From Pseudomonadota bacterium (GTDB lineage Bacteria; Pseudomonadota; Alphaproteobacteria; Rhizobiales; Rhizobiaceae), in the NCBI GenBank assembly GCA_023399635.1, contig JAEWOP010000191.1, positions 1 through 24,002 of the forward strand: DNA of 24,002 bases, written 5' to 3'. Positions within the stretch are counted from its first letter, which is position 1. Every line of letters begins with the position of its first letter. The notes under the pieces are model-generated. The model saw only the letters and a list, made by a program, of their open reading frames with translations, was not told the origin of the DNA and ran no database searches. Shown here in pieces: positions 7,560 through 15,035 of the stretch. The position numbers were made by a program, and so were the translations under genes.

Positions 7560-8957
7560 ATGATCTTCTCAATAAGGCGCCAGTACCTCAGAAGTCTGCA
7601 GATTTGTGCAGGCGCGACTGCGCTTGCCTTGCTTTTGCCGCCTGCAATACACCAGTCCGTCCTAGCTCAGGTCGTGGAGCCTCGAGTGGTTGAGGTGGAG
7701 CCGGAGCGTGCTCTCCAGCAAAAGCGCGATGAGGCCCGCCAGGAGCTTGAGCAACTGAGCGGCAGCATTACCCTTTCTGTCGAGCGTGCCGAGGCAATCG
7801 CCCAAAACATCGCTGACCTGGAGAAGACGACCACAAATCTGCGTCAGGCGCTGATCGAATCCGCCGCGCGTCGGAAGGAGTTGGAACAGAAGATCAACGA
7901 CACCCAGGAGAAGCTTGCGCAGCTGCGTCTAAGGGAAGATGAAATCCGTGTTTCGCTGCGAGCGCGTCGAGGCATCCTGGCGGAGGTTCTGGCGGCGTTG
8001 CAGAGAATGGGCCGGAACCCGCCACCCGCCTTGCTTGTGGCGCCAGAAGATGCGCTAGCTTCCGTGAGAAGTGCCATCTTGCTGGGTGCTGTCGTCCCCG
8101 GAATGCGGGATGAAGCAGATCGCCTGGTTGCAGACCTTGATGCGTTGACGAGGCTCCAGACGGAAGCTTCGGCAGAGAAGGAGCAGGTGTCCTCCACTAT
8201 TGCCGCTCGTCTGGAAGAAGAAAAGCACATGGACGCGCTTGTTGCGGAAAACGAGAAGCTCAGCCAGGAGAACACGGCTCAACTGGAGGCGGAGCAACAG
8301 CATGCCGAGGAGCTGGCAGGAAAAGCTGTTAGCTTGGAAGGGTTGATCCAGTCTCTGGAGGGGGAGATCGCTTCGGTGCGTCAGGCAATGGAACAGGCCC
8401 GGATCGAGGAGGAGCGCTTGCGGCAGTTGTCCCTGACAGAGCGGGAACAAGCTCGTGAACGGGCGCAGAACACTTTGCCTGACAAAAACCGCATTACCCC
8501 CGCATATGCCTTTGCCAATCTCAGACAGACACTTGATCTGCCTGTGGCGGGCGACGTCATCCGAAGCTACGGTGACCCTGACGGGACCGGTCACTCGGCA
8601 GTAGGCATGACTGTGGCGACAAGTCCCGGGACAATCGTCACGGCGCCAGCGGACGGAGTGGTTGTTTTTGCCGGCGCTTTCAGAAGCTACGGACAGATGA
8701 TCATCCTGAATGCGGGTGATGGATATCACCTTGTGCTGGCAGGCATGGACGAGGTGAGGACGCGGCAAGGCAAGTTCGTCCTATCGGGCGAACCCATTGC
8801 CGTGATGGGTGCAAAAAAGGTGGCGAGCGCTACAGCATTGACGCTGGAAACGGATCGTCGAACCCTTTACATTGAGTTTAGGAAGGACGGTTCACCGGTA
8901 GACTCAAAACCGTGGTGGTCCGCGAAGGAAATCGGAAGGGCACGTAATGATTCGTAA
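7560..8957 (+). CDS. EnvC-like murein hydrolase activator (degenerate LytM/M23 domain)
   Basis: This 465-residue exported protein has a hydrophobic N-terminal segment (about 15-36) consistent with a signal peptide ending near LAQ. A long coiled coil follows at about 48-135 and again at 185-305 (rich in E, Q, K and A), and a C-terminal LytM/M23 domain spans roughly 326-450. The LytM metal ligands are lost: the HxGxD position reads AVGMTV (347-352) and the usual HxH position reads HLVLAGM (390-396). This pattern is known for EnvC, which activates amidases at the division septum and does not itself cut peptidoglycan. It overlaps ctpA by 11 bases, suggesting coupled expression of two envelope proteins. 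The partner amidase is not in the window. The start ATG has only a weak GGGG Shine-Dalgarno. Confidence 0.87.
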   Translation: MIFSIRRQYLRSLQICAGATALALLLPPAIHQSVLAQVVEPRVVEVEPERALQQKRDEARQELEQLSGSITLSVERAEAIAQNIADLEKTTTNLRQALIESAARRKELEQKINDTQEKLAQLRLREDEIRVSLRARRGILAEVLAALQRMGRNPPPALLVAPEDALASVRSAILLGAVVPGMRDEADRLVADLDALTRLQTEASAEKEQVSSTIAARLEEEKHMDALVAENEKLSQENTAQLEAEQQHAEELAGKAVSLEGLIQSLEGEIASVRQAMEQARIEEERLRQLSLTEREQARERAQNTLPDKNRITPAYAFANLRQTLDLPVAGDVIRSYGDPDGTGHSAVGMTVATSPGTIVTAPADGVVVFAGAFRSYGQMIILNAGDGYHLVLAGMDEVRTRQGKFVLSGEPIAVMGAKKVASATALTLETDRRTLYIEFRKDGSPVDSKPWWSAKEIGRARNDS

Positions 8958-10269
8958 GGCTTCACTTGTGATCGTCGGTGCGCTGATGGGTGCGACCGCC
9001 ATGAGCGTGATCTACTCGGCGGGAGTGCCAGCGCAGGCTGCGGGCCCTTCGACCTACAAAGAACTGTCCATCTTCGGCGACGTTTTCGAGCGCGTTCGTG
9101 CCCAGTATGTAACGCCTCCAGACGAGGAGAAGCTGGTTGAGAATGCCATCAACGGCATGCTCACCTCCCTTGACCCGCATTCAAGCTTCTTGAATGCCAA
9201 GGATGCCGACAACATGCGTACCCAGACGCGTGGCGAATTTGGTGGTCTCGGCATTGAGGTCACGATGGAAAACGAACTTGTTAAGGTCATCGCGCCGATA
9301 GATGATACGCCTGCGTCGCGAGCAGGTGTTCTCGCAGGCGACTTGATTGCTGAAATAGATGGAACTGCTGTTCGCGGCCTGAAGCTTGAAGATGCTGTCG
9401 AGAAGATGCGTGGTGCGGTGAACACCCCGATCAAGCTGACCATCATTCGTGAAGGCGCCGACAAGCCGATCGAGATCACCGTGGTCCGCGACATCATTGC
9501 CGTCAGGGCCGTGAAGGCACGTACCGAAGGCGATGTCGGTTACCTGCGCGTGATCTCGTTTACGGAGAAGACGTACGACGATCTGGAGAAGGCAATCCAG
9601 AAGATCAAGGCGGAAGTGCCGGCAGACAAGTTGAAGGGCTATGTGCTTGACCTCCGTCTGAACCCCGGTGGTCTGCTCGACCAGGCAATCAATGTATCGG
9701 ATGCCTTCCTGGAACGCGGCGAGGTCGTCTCGACCCGCGGGCGCAATGCCGAGGAAACGCGCCGGTTCAACGCGGGCCCCGGCGACTTGACCGACGGAAA
9801 GCCTGTCGTGGTCCTGATCAATGGCGGCTCTGCATCGGCTTCTGAAATCGTGGCCGGCGCTTTGCAGGATCTGAAGCGTGCCACCATCGTCGGCACCCGT
9901 TCATTCGGCAAGGGCTCTGTCCAGACCATCATTCCGCTGGGCGAGAGCGGGGCGCTCCGCCTGACTACCGCGCTCTACTATACCCCGTCCGGGACATCGA
10001 TCCAGGGCACCGGCATCAAGCCGGACATTGCCGTGGAGCAGCCACTGCCGGAAGAACTGCAAGGGAAGGTTCGCGCCGAAGGTGAATCCAGTCTCCGCGG
10101 CCATATCCCGGGCCAGAATGAGACGGAAGAAGGCTCCGGCTCCGTCGCTTATGTTCCGCCGGAAGCAAAGGACGACATCCAACTGGGCTATGCACTGGAT
10201 CTTCTGCGCGGCAACAAAACCGATCCGAGCTTCCCGCCAAGCCCGGATAAGGCTGCCGCTAAGCAGTAA
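8947..10269 (+). CDS. ctpA: S41 family C-terminal processing peptidase (CtpA)
   Basis: CtpA is a periplasmic serine protease that trims or degrades envelope proteins by recognising C-terminal ends through its PDZ domain. The 440-residue protein has a signal peptide or anchor (about 5-32, ending AQA). It then has an N-terminal helical region with the LDPHSSFL motif (75-82), a PDZ domain (about 98-185; FGGLGIEV and AGVLAGDLIAEIDG) and the S41 catalytic core. The catalytic serine should be S297 in GGSASASEI and the general base K322 in FGKGSVQ; their 25-residue spacing equals that of E. coli Prc. The C-terminal 70 residues are low-complexity and polar. It overlaps the EnvC-like gene by 11 bases; envC-ctpA adjacency is widespread in alphaproteobacteria. 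A hairpin follows the stop. Confidence 0.94.
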   Translation: MIRKASLVIVGALMGATAMSVIYSAGVPAQAAGPSTYKELSIFGDVFERVRAQYVTPPDEEKLVENAINGMLTSLDPHSSFLNAKDADNMRTQTRGEFGGLGIEVTMENELVKVIAPIDDTPASRAGVLAGDLIAEIDGTAVRGLKLEDAVEKMRGAVNTPIKLTIIREGADKPIEITVVRDIIAVRAVKARTEGDVGYLRVISFTEKTYDDLEKAIQKIKAEVPADKLKGYVLDLRLNPGGLLDQAINVSDAFLERGEVVSTRGRNAEETRRFNAGPGDLTDGKPVVVLINGGSASASEIVAGALQDLKRATIVGTRSFGKGSVQTIIPLGESGALRLTTALYYTPSGTSIQGTGIKPDIAVEQPLPEELQGKVRAEGESSLRGHIPGQNETEEGSGSVAYVPPEAKDDIQLGYALDLLRGNKTDPSFPPSPDKAAAKQ

Positions 10270-10279
10270 CGACTCTAGA

Positions 10280-10315
10280 GAGGGAGCTGGCTCGCCTGGC
10301 TCCCTCGTCAATTTT
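10280..10315 (+). terminator. Probable Rho-independent terminator after ctpA
   Basis: GAGGGAGC (10280-10287) and GCTCCCTC (10299-10306) form a perfect 8-bp GC-rich stem with an 11-nt loop, followed after five bases by ATTTT. The short T-run is offset from the stem, so termination may be partial and allow readthrough into the downstream deacetylase-like gene. Confidence 0.5.
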
Positions 10316-10337
10316 CAATCACGGCGCGGACGATAAC

Positions 10338-11525
10338 TTGGGCACTGACCTGCACAAACCGCTCGGACAAAGCAAGCCGACCGGAAAAAGGCGACGCCTG
10401 CGTCTCTCTCCAATCTCAATCGTTTCGCTTGGTGCGGCTGCGGCCGTCGTCTCCCTGTCGATCTATGCCATGCAAGGAGAACCTGCTCTCCAGCAGAATG
10501 AAGCCGTCGTCGCATCAGCCTCGCCTCCCGCAGAGGCTGCGTCCGGCGCTGAAGCGCCGGTTGAACAGGCAGCACGCATAGCGCGGTCCGATCCAAGATC
10601 CGGCGCGAATGTCGAGCGTGTCCTGACCGACGACGGCAGCGTCGTTACAAAATACTCTCCCCGTCCGCGGGACGGGACCGGACCCGTGCTGGTGGAAAGC
10701 CCGCGCATTGGACAGGATCCGCGGCTCGCCGGGACTCCAAACGAAGACCTTCTGGAAGAGTCGCCATTTGGGCCACTTCCGGCCGTCGGCAGGGATGGCT
10801 TGAGGCCGATGGATCAATATGCCCGCCCGTGGTCCGGCGCCAGGGGAACACGTATCGCGATTGTGGTCGGCGGCCTCGGCCTCAGCCAGACCGGAACGCA
10901 AAGGGCGATCGACCAACTGCCGGAAGAGGTGACGCTCGCCTTTGCCACAAGCGGAAACAGCCTGCAGCGTTGGATGCAAACCTCGCGTCGCCAGGGCCAC
11001 GAAATACTGATCCAGGTGCCGATGGAGCCGTTTGGCTTCACCCAAGACGAAACCGCCGCCGCGACCCTTCTGACAAGCCTTCCTGCAGATGAAAACCTGG
11101 CAAGGTTGCATGAAGCCATGGCGAAGATCACCGGTTACACAGGGATCATGAACTATCAGGGTGCCCGCCTTCTGTCGGATCCCGACGCACTGGAGCCGTT
11201 GTTGCGGGATGTTGGATCCAGGGGGCTTCTGTTCCTCGACGACGGCAGCTCCGCACGCTCGGTCAGCGGCAGTGTTGCAAGGGCCATTGAACTGCCTCAC
11301 GCCTTTGCAGACATGACACTTGACGCTCAACTGGAGAAAACCGCGATCCTGCAGAAGCTGGATGATCTGGAGCGCCTGGCGTTGCGCAAGGGCCGCGCCA
11401 TTGGTGTTGCGTCTGCGTTCGACGAATCCATTGACGCAATTCGCCAATGGGTGGAGGAAGCAAGCAGCCGCGGGATCGAGATCGTCGGCATATCCGCTCT
11501 GGCAGACGATCTGGTAGAGAACTGA
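10338..11525 (+). CDS. Divergent polysaccharide deacetylase family protein (YibQ-like)
   Basis: This 395-residue protein has a short basic N-terminus, a single membrane segment at about 25-44, a proline/alanine-rich linker to about 165 and a C-terminal divergent polysaccharide deacetylase domain (about 170-395). Recognisable landmarks are RIAIVVGGLGLSQTGTQ (172-188), ILIQVPMEPFGF (223-234), GIMNYQGARLL, GLLFLDDGSS and AIGVASAFDESI. The region where active relatives carry a metal-binding Asp pair (IDDLG) reads VGGLG here, so it may be catalytically inactive. The TTG start at 10338 gives MGTDLHKPLG, which resembles rhizobial homologues as I remember them. It sits between ctpA and rppH in the envelope cluster. 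The biochemical role of the family is poorly defined. Confidence 0.85.
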   Translation: MGTDLHKPLGQSKPTGKRRRLRLSPISIVSLGAAAAVVSLSIYAMQGEPALQQNEAVVASASPPAEAASGAEAPVEQAARIARSDPRSGANVERVLTDDGSVVTKYSPRPRDGTGPVLVESPRIGQDPRLAGTPNEDLLEESPFGPLPAVGRDGLRPMDQYARPWSGARGTRIAIVVGGLGLSQTGTQRAIDQLPEEVTLAFATSGNSLQRWMQTSRRQGHEILIQVPMEPFGFTQDETAAATLLTSLPADENLARLHEAMAKITGYTGIMNYQGARLLSDPDALEPLLRDVGSRGLLFLDDGSSARSVSGSVARAIELPHAFADMTLDAQLEKTAILQKLDDLERLALRKGRAIGVASAFDESIDAIRQWVEEASSRGIEIVGISALADDLVEN

Positions 11526-11534
11526 TTAAAGTAA

Positions 11535-12065
11535 GTGAGTAACAAGATGCCATTATCGGCCGAGGATCTTCCCTATCGCCCTTGCGTGGGTGTCATGGTG
11601 CTGAACAAGCAGGGGCTTGTTTGGGCCGGGCGGCGGATTGCAGAAGGCAACAGCGAATACGATGGCTCCCCACAGCTATGGCAGATGCCGCAGGGTGGTA
11701 TCGACAAGGGCGAGGATCCGATGAGTGCCGCCTACCGGGAGCTCTATGAGGAAACGGGAATACGCTCGGTCACGCTTCTCGATCAATCGCGGGACTGGAT
11801 CAACTATGACCTCCCTCCTCACCTGATCGGCATCGGCCTAAAAGGGAAGTACAGGGGGCAGACCCAACGCTGGTTTGCTTTTCGTTTTGAAGGCAGCGAA
11901 GACGAAATCCAGATCAACCCACCGCCGGGCGGCCATTCGGCTGAATTCGATGCCTGGGAATGGAAGCCGATGAGCGAGCTTCCCGGCCTCATTGTGCCTT
12001 TCAAGCGGACTGTCTACGATCAGGTGGTAGCTGAGTTCGCGCATCTCGCGCGCCAATCCGCTTAA
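11535..12065 (+). CDS. rppH: RNA pyrophosphohydrolase (Nudix)
   Basis: RppH removes pyrophosphate from the 5' triphosphate end of mRNA and so primes decay by RNase E. The 176-residue protein has YRPCVGVMVLN (14-24), WQMPQGGIDKGE (49-60) and a complete Nudix box, G54-x5-E60-x7-R68-E69-x2-E72-E73-x-G75. The later WFAFRF and EFDAWEW segments match the RppH/Nudix-dinucleoside hydrolase group. The GTG at 11535 is used as start; an in-frame ATG at 11547 would remove four residues, and neither has a strong Shine-Dalgarno. The last 65 bases overlap the 3' end of the convergent LysR gene. That point marks the border between the core cluster and the accessory catabolic module. Confidence 0.93.
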   Translation: MSNKMPLSAEDLPYRPCVGVMVLNKQGLVWAGRRIAEGNSEYDGSPQLWQMPQGGIDKGEDPMSAAYRELYEETGIRSVTLLDQSRDWINYDLPPHLIGIGLKGKYRGQTQRWFAFRFEGSEDEIQINPPPGGHSAEFDAWEWKPMSELPGLIVPFKRTVYDQVVAEFAHLARQSA

Positions 12066-13245
12066 TATCCTGGGTTTTCGGCGCCACCTCCCTTAGCAAC
12101 TCGACCATCCGCCTTTGCATTCGCGTCGGCTGCCAGTTGTCGCGGAAAGTAAGCCCGATCGGTCTGCACAAGTCGTCGGCTTTGTAGCGGAGCTGGACAA
12201 GAAGCCCGATATCACACTCGGGCTTTGCTTGATGCCGGGAGATGCAGCCAAGATGATCACTTTCTCTCAGCAGTCCCCGCATCAACAGAAGCGAGCCGGA
12301 ATCGATCAGCCGCTCGGGAGGCCGGCACCCAACTGAGTTGAAAATCATCTCAAATTGGATGCGGGTAGGCGTTCCTTGCTTCGGCACCACCCATGGATAG
12401 GAAAGTAGATCGTCTGTCGTGAGAGAAGCCTTCTGGGCCAGCGGGTGTTGTGGCCCCGCCAGAAGAGCGAGCCGATCACCGAAAAGCTGCTCCTGCACGA
12501 CATCATGGATAGGGCTCGGCTCCCGAAGTGCTCCAATGAGAATGTCTATTGCTCCCCTTCTCAACCCTTGAAGGAGAGCATCGTATGTACCGTCGATGAT
12601 CCTTACTGAGGCGGTGGCATACTCTTCCCGGAAAAGGGCCAGTGCCTTTGGCAGTAATGCCACACGCGCCAGCGGCATAGCGCCGATCACGACCGAACCC
12701 GCCTCCCCGCCGTCGAACGCGACCAGCTCAGCCTCTGCCTGATCCAATTCATAACGCGCCAGCCGCGCCGCCTGGACCAGTGCCTGGCAGAATCGCGTAG
12801 GGATGATTCCAAAAGCAGTGCGGTCGAACAGGCTGCGGCCAGCGGCCTCTTCGACCTGCCTCACGGCCCGATGCACCGTGGGCTGCGCCAAGCCAAGCTG
12901 ATGTGCTGCTAGAGTAAAGTTCTCGCTTTCACTGACGGCGGTAAGCGCCCTCAACTGGTTAAGAGTAAGGGAGTTGCGAAGCCGCGGCGAAACCTCCTCC
13001 ATGAGGCTGTCGAGCAGACTGAACGCATTTTGTACCCGTCTCAGTAGAATTTCCCCGCGCGGCGTGAGGAATACGCCATGCCTGCTGCGCTCCAGGAGCA
13101 CCCCTCCAGCATGTTGCTCCAGATTATTTAGGGCCTGTGTTACCGCCGGCTGCGAGACGTGCCACTTCTGCGACGTCAGCGTGAGCGACTTCAGTTCCGC
13201 CGTGGCCATGAAGAGGCGCAGGTGCCGGAGGTTGTGCGAGATCAT
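12001..13245 (-). CDS. LysR-type regulator with two N-terminal helix-turn-helix domains
   Basis: This 414-residue LysR-family regulator is about 100 residues longer than usual. The excess is explained by two LysR-type DNA-binding domains in tandem: the first at about 5-63 (HLRLFMATAELKSLT ... SQPAVTQALNNLEQ ... RGEIL) and the second at about 95-151 (LNQLRALTAVSESEN ... AQPTVHRAVRQVEE ... GIIPT). A periplasmic-binding-protein-like effector domain follows (about 183-390). It is transcribed away from the galB-like operon and, with the dehydrogenase gene upstream, is the probable local regulator, sensing a pathway intermediate or the aromatic substrate. Its ATG overlaps the dehydrogenase stop by four bases, so synthesis is coupled. 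The 3' end runs 65 bases into rppH on the opposite strand. Confidence 0.9.
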   Translation of the reverse strand: MISHNLRHLRLFMATAELKSLTLTSQKWHVSQPAVTQALNNLEQHAGGVLLERSRHGVFLTPRGEILLRRVQNAFSLLDSLMEEVSPRLRNSLTLNQLRALTAVSESENFTLAAHQLGLAQPTVHRAVRQVEEAAGRSLFDRTAFGIIPTRFCQALVQAARLARYELDQAEAELVAFDGGEAGSVVIGAMPLARVALLPKALALFREEYATASVRIIDGTYDALLQGLRRGAIDILIGALREPSPIHDVVQEQLFGDRLALLAGPQHPLAQKASLTTDDLLSYPWVVPKQGTPTRIQFEMIFNSVGCRPPERLIDSGSLLLMRGLLRESDHLGCISRHQAKPECDIGLLVQLRYKADDLCRPIGLTFRDNWQPTRMQRRMVELLREVAPKTQDIKRIGARDARTQLPPDRRQSA

Positions 13246-14120
13246 ATCTTGTCCAGCAAGATGTCGGACCGCAGCGCCAGGTCATCAGGTCCCGGATCGA
13301 GGCTCATCGATGCGACCCTGCTTTGCCATTCTGTAGTGGCGCGGCTCATCCAGTCCGGCAGTCCCATCTCTTGCAACGTAGCGCAGACTTCCTCCATCTC
13401 CGAAGCGCGGCGTGCCCCATGCACCATCATTCGCTCCAGGTTGTAGGCACCCCGCGCGCGCCAATCGATGCCGGGGTCTGAAGCCTGTAGCGATGCCAGG
13501 ACTGCTTCTTCCACACCAGATCGTCGCGCCGCCAGCAGGCACTCGGCAGTCAGAGCCTCAAGCCCCTTCACCATGACGGAACGCAACATCTTCACGCTGG
13601 AAGCGTCACCGATCTTATGACCTGTCACTTCTGGTCGCATTCCTAGTTGCACCAATATCCCAGCAGCCTCATCCGCGTGAGGTCCTGACAAGAGCAGAGG
13701 AACCTGATGACCCTTCGGATGAACCGGCGCCATTACCGCCACGTCGACATATCGGGCTCCAACAGATTGAACCAAACCTGCTGCTTTCTCCTTCGTTTGC
13801 GGGGCACAGGAATTGCAGTCCAGCCAGAGCGCATTGGCGTTGATATGTGACGACGCAGCATGCGCCGCCGCAAGGGCCTGATCAGCAGTCACCAAGCTGA
13901 ACACCAGTTCGGCCCCCGCGAGCGCTTGAGACTGGTCGCCTGAGGCGAAGACTGATGCCTCCTCGCAGCGCTTGTGCATCAAGCCGACGGTATCGGGATC
14001 AAGCAACTTCAGATCAAAGGCTGCAACCGAGAGGCCCTCATGTCGGCTCCATCCGCGTGCGAATGCATATGCAGCTTCACCGAAACCGATGAAAGCGATC
14101 TTTTTCACTTCCTGAACCAC
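13242..14120 (-). CDS. NAD(P)-binding dehydrogenase, DUF1932 / 6-phosphogluconate-dehydrogenase-like
   Basis: This protein of about 292 residues belongs to the beta-hydroxyacid dehydrogenase-like superfamily. An N-terminal Rossmann fold begins KKIAFIGFGEAAYAFARGW, with the glycine motif GxGxxA. VFSLVTADQA and LWLDCNSCAPQTK mark the substrate-side loops, the latter matching the family DxNSxxP pattern. KMLRSVMVKGLEAL holds the lysine in the interdomain helix. The C-terminal part resembles DUF1932 as found in putative 3-hydroxyisobutyrate dehydrogenase relatives. A GTG start at 14120 is preferred because GAGG lies six bases upstream and the fold begins right after; GTG codons at 14177 and 14108 are alternatives. 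It leads a two-gene unit with the LysR regulator, divergent from the galB-like operon. The substrate is unknown; a pathway intermediate is a reasonable guess from position only. Confidence 0.82.
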   Translation of the reverse strand: MVQEVKKIAFIGFGEAAYAFARGWSRHEGLSVAAFDLKLLDPDTVGLMHKRCEEASVFASGDQSQALAGAELVFSLVTADQALAAAHAASSHINANALWLDCNSCAPQTKEKAAGLVQSVGARYVDVAVMAPVHPKGHQVPLLLSGPHADEAAGILVQLGMRPEVTGHKIGDASSVKMLRSVMVKGLEALTAECLLAARRSGVEEAVLASLQASDPGIDWRARGAYNLERMMVHGARRASEMEEVCATLQEMGLPDWMSRATTEWQSRVASMSLDPGPDDLALRSDILLDKI

Positions 14121-14184
14121 GCCCCACCTCTTTTCCTGCGATCCGAACGGAGTCTGGCAAAATCGAGAGATCTTCACCAGCGCC

Positions 14185-14201
14185 TATAGCGTAAAGTTAT
14201 A
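14185..14201. promoter_or_regulatory. Candidate LysR operator in the divergent intergenic region
   Basis: TATAGCGTAAAGTTATA is an inverted repeat (TATA-N9-TATA) that contains the T-N11-A core (T14187, A14199) expected of LysR-type binding sites. It lies between the divergent dehydrogenase-lysR unit and the galB-like operon, about 77 bases before the galB-like ATG, a typical activator-site distance. The assignment rests on pattern and position only. Confidence 0.4.
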
Positions 14202-14263
14202 CGACCTCACGGCTTTTCGATTTGATCTTCCTCCGGTGGAGGAGGAACTTGTTAGTGACCTGA

Positions 14264-14269
14264 GGGAGG
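14264..14269 (+). promoter_or_regulatory. Strong Shine-Dalgarno fixing the galB-like start
   Basis: GGGAGG lies eight bases before the ATG at 14278. It supports that start over an in-frame GTG at 14236, which would add 14 unconserved residues. Confidence 0.7.
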
Positions 14270-14277
14270 CTCACACT

Positions 14278-15024
14278 ATGTCGGATCAAAACGCGGCGGC
14301 CAAAACTGCGCTCGTCATCAGCGCGCACGCTGCCGATTTCGTTTGGCGCTGCGGCGGCGCGATCGCACTCCATGCCGAACTTGGCTACCATGTCACAGTC
14401 GTCTGTTTGTCCTTCGGCGAGCGCGGGGAAAGCGCCAAGCTTTGGAAGCAGGAGGGAATGACGCTGGAGCGGGTAAAGGACGCTCGTCGCGCGGAAGCGG
14501 AACGGGCGGCTGAAGCTCTGGGCGTGCACGATCTCGTTTCCATGGACCTGGGTGACTATCCTCTTGAACTGAGCCGTGACGACAAGAATGCGCTGGTAGA
14601 CGTCATCCGCAAGGTGCAGCCGCGCTTCATGCTCAGCCATTCGCAGTATGATCCCTACAATACGGACCACATGTATACGACGCAGGTGGCACTTGAATGC
14701 CGCATGATCGCGCAGGCCTGGGGCCACAACCCGGGCCAGAACGTCCTTGGTGCGCCGCAGATGTATCTCTTCGAGCCTCACCAGACCGAGCAGATGGGCT
14801 GGAAGCCCGACACCTTCCTCGACATCACCCCCGTCTGGGAGAAGAAGCGCGCTGCCATTGAATGCATGGAGGGGCAGGAGCACCTGTGGGAGTATTATAC
14901 GCGGGTTGCCATCAACCGCGCCAACCACTTCAAGCGCAATTCTGGCGGCCAGTCGGGCGGCCGTGACTGCAAGTATGCCGAAGGGTTCCAGTCAATCTTT
15001 CCGCGCACCGTCGACGAATTGTGA
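14278..15024 (+). CDS. galB: 4-oxalomesaconate hydratase, GalB type (PIG-L/LmbE family)
   Basis: GalB hydrates 4-oxalomesaconate to 4-carboxy-4-hydroxy-2-oxoadipate in gallate breakdown. The 248-residue protein has the PIG-L/LmbE fold. The family AHPDD motif reads SAHAADFVWRCGG (15-27), with likely zinc ligands H17 and D20, and a third ligand H131 in SHSQYDPYNTDH (120-131). Further conserved segments are VVCLSFGERGES (41-52), RRAEAERAAEALG and LFEPHQTEQMGWKPD. The AHAADFVWRCGG form is, as I recall, characteristic of the Pseudomonas putida GalB group and not of sugar deacetylases, which favours this assignment. LigJ, the unrelated amidohydrolase with the same reaction, is absent. It is the first gene of a four-gene operon; the next gene starts 11 bases after its stop. 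Confidence 0.85.
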   Translation: MSDQNAAAKTALVISAHAADFVWRCGGAIALHAELGYHVTVVCLSFGERGESAKLWKQEGMTLERVKDARRAEAERAAEALGVHDLVSMDLGDYPLELSRDDKNALVDVIRKVQPRFMLSHSQYDPYNTDHMYTTQVALECRMIAQAWGHNPGQNVLGAPQMYLFEPHQTEQMGWKPDTFLDITPVWEKKRAAIECMEGQEHLWEYYTRVAINRANHFKRNSGGQSGGRDCKYAEGFQSIFPRTVDEL

Positions 15025-15025
15025 G

Positions 15026-15030
15026 GAGGG
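15026..15030 (+). promoter_or_regulatory. Shine-Dalgarno deciding the dioxygenase start
   Basis: GAGGAGGG at 15023-15030 sits five to eight bases before GTG 15036. The other in-frame GTG at 15021 lies on top of this sequence, so 15036 is the likelier start. Confidence 0.65.
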
Positions 15031-15035
15031 ATCCT

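Noticed and set aside
14226..14246. TCCTCC-ggt-GGAGGA hairpin before the galB-like gene
   Set aside because: It is a 6-bp stem of purine/pyrimidine runs that easily arises by chance and is not placed to occlude the true Shine-Dalgarno at 14264.
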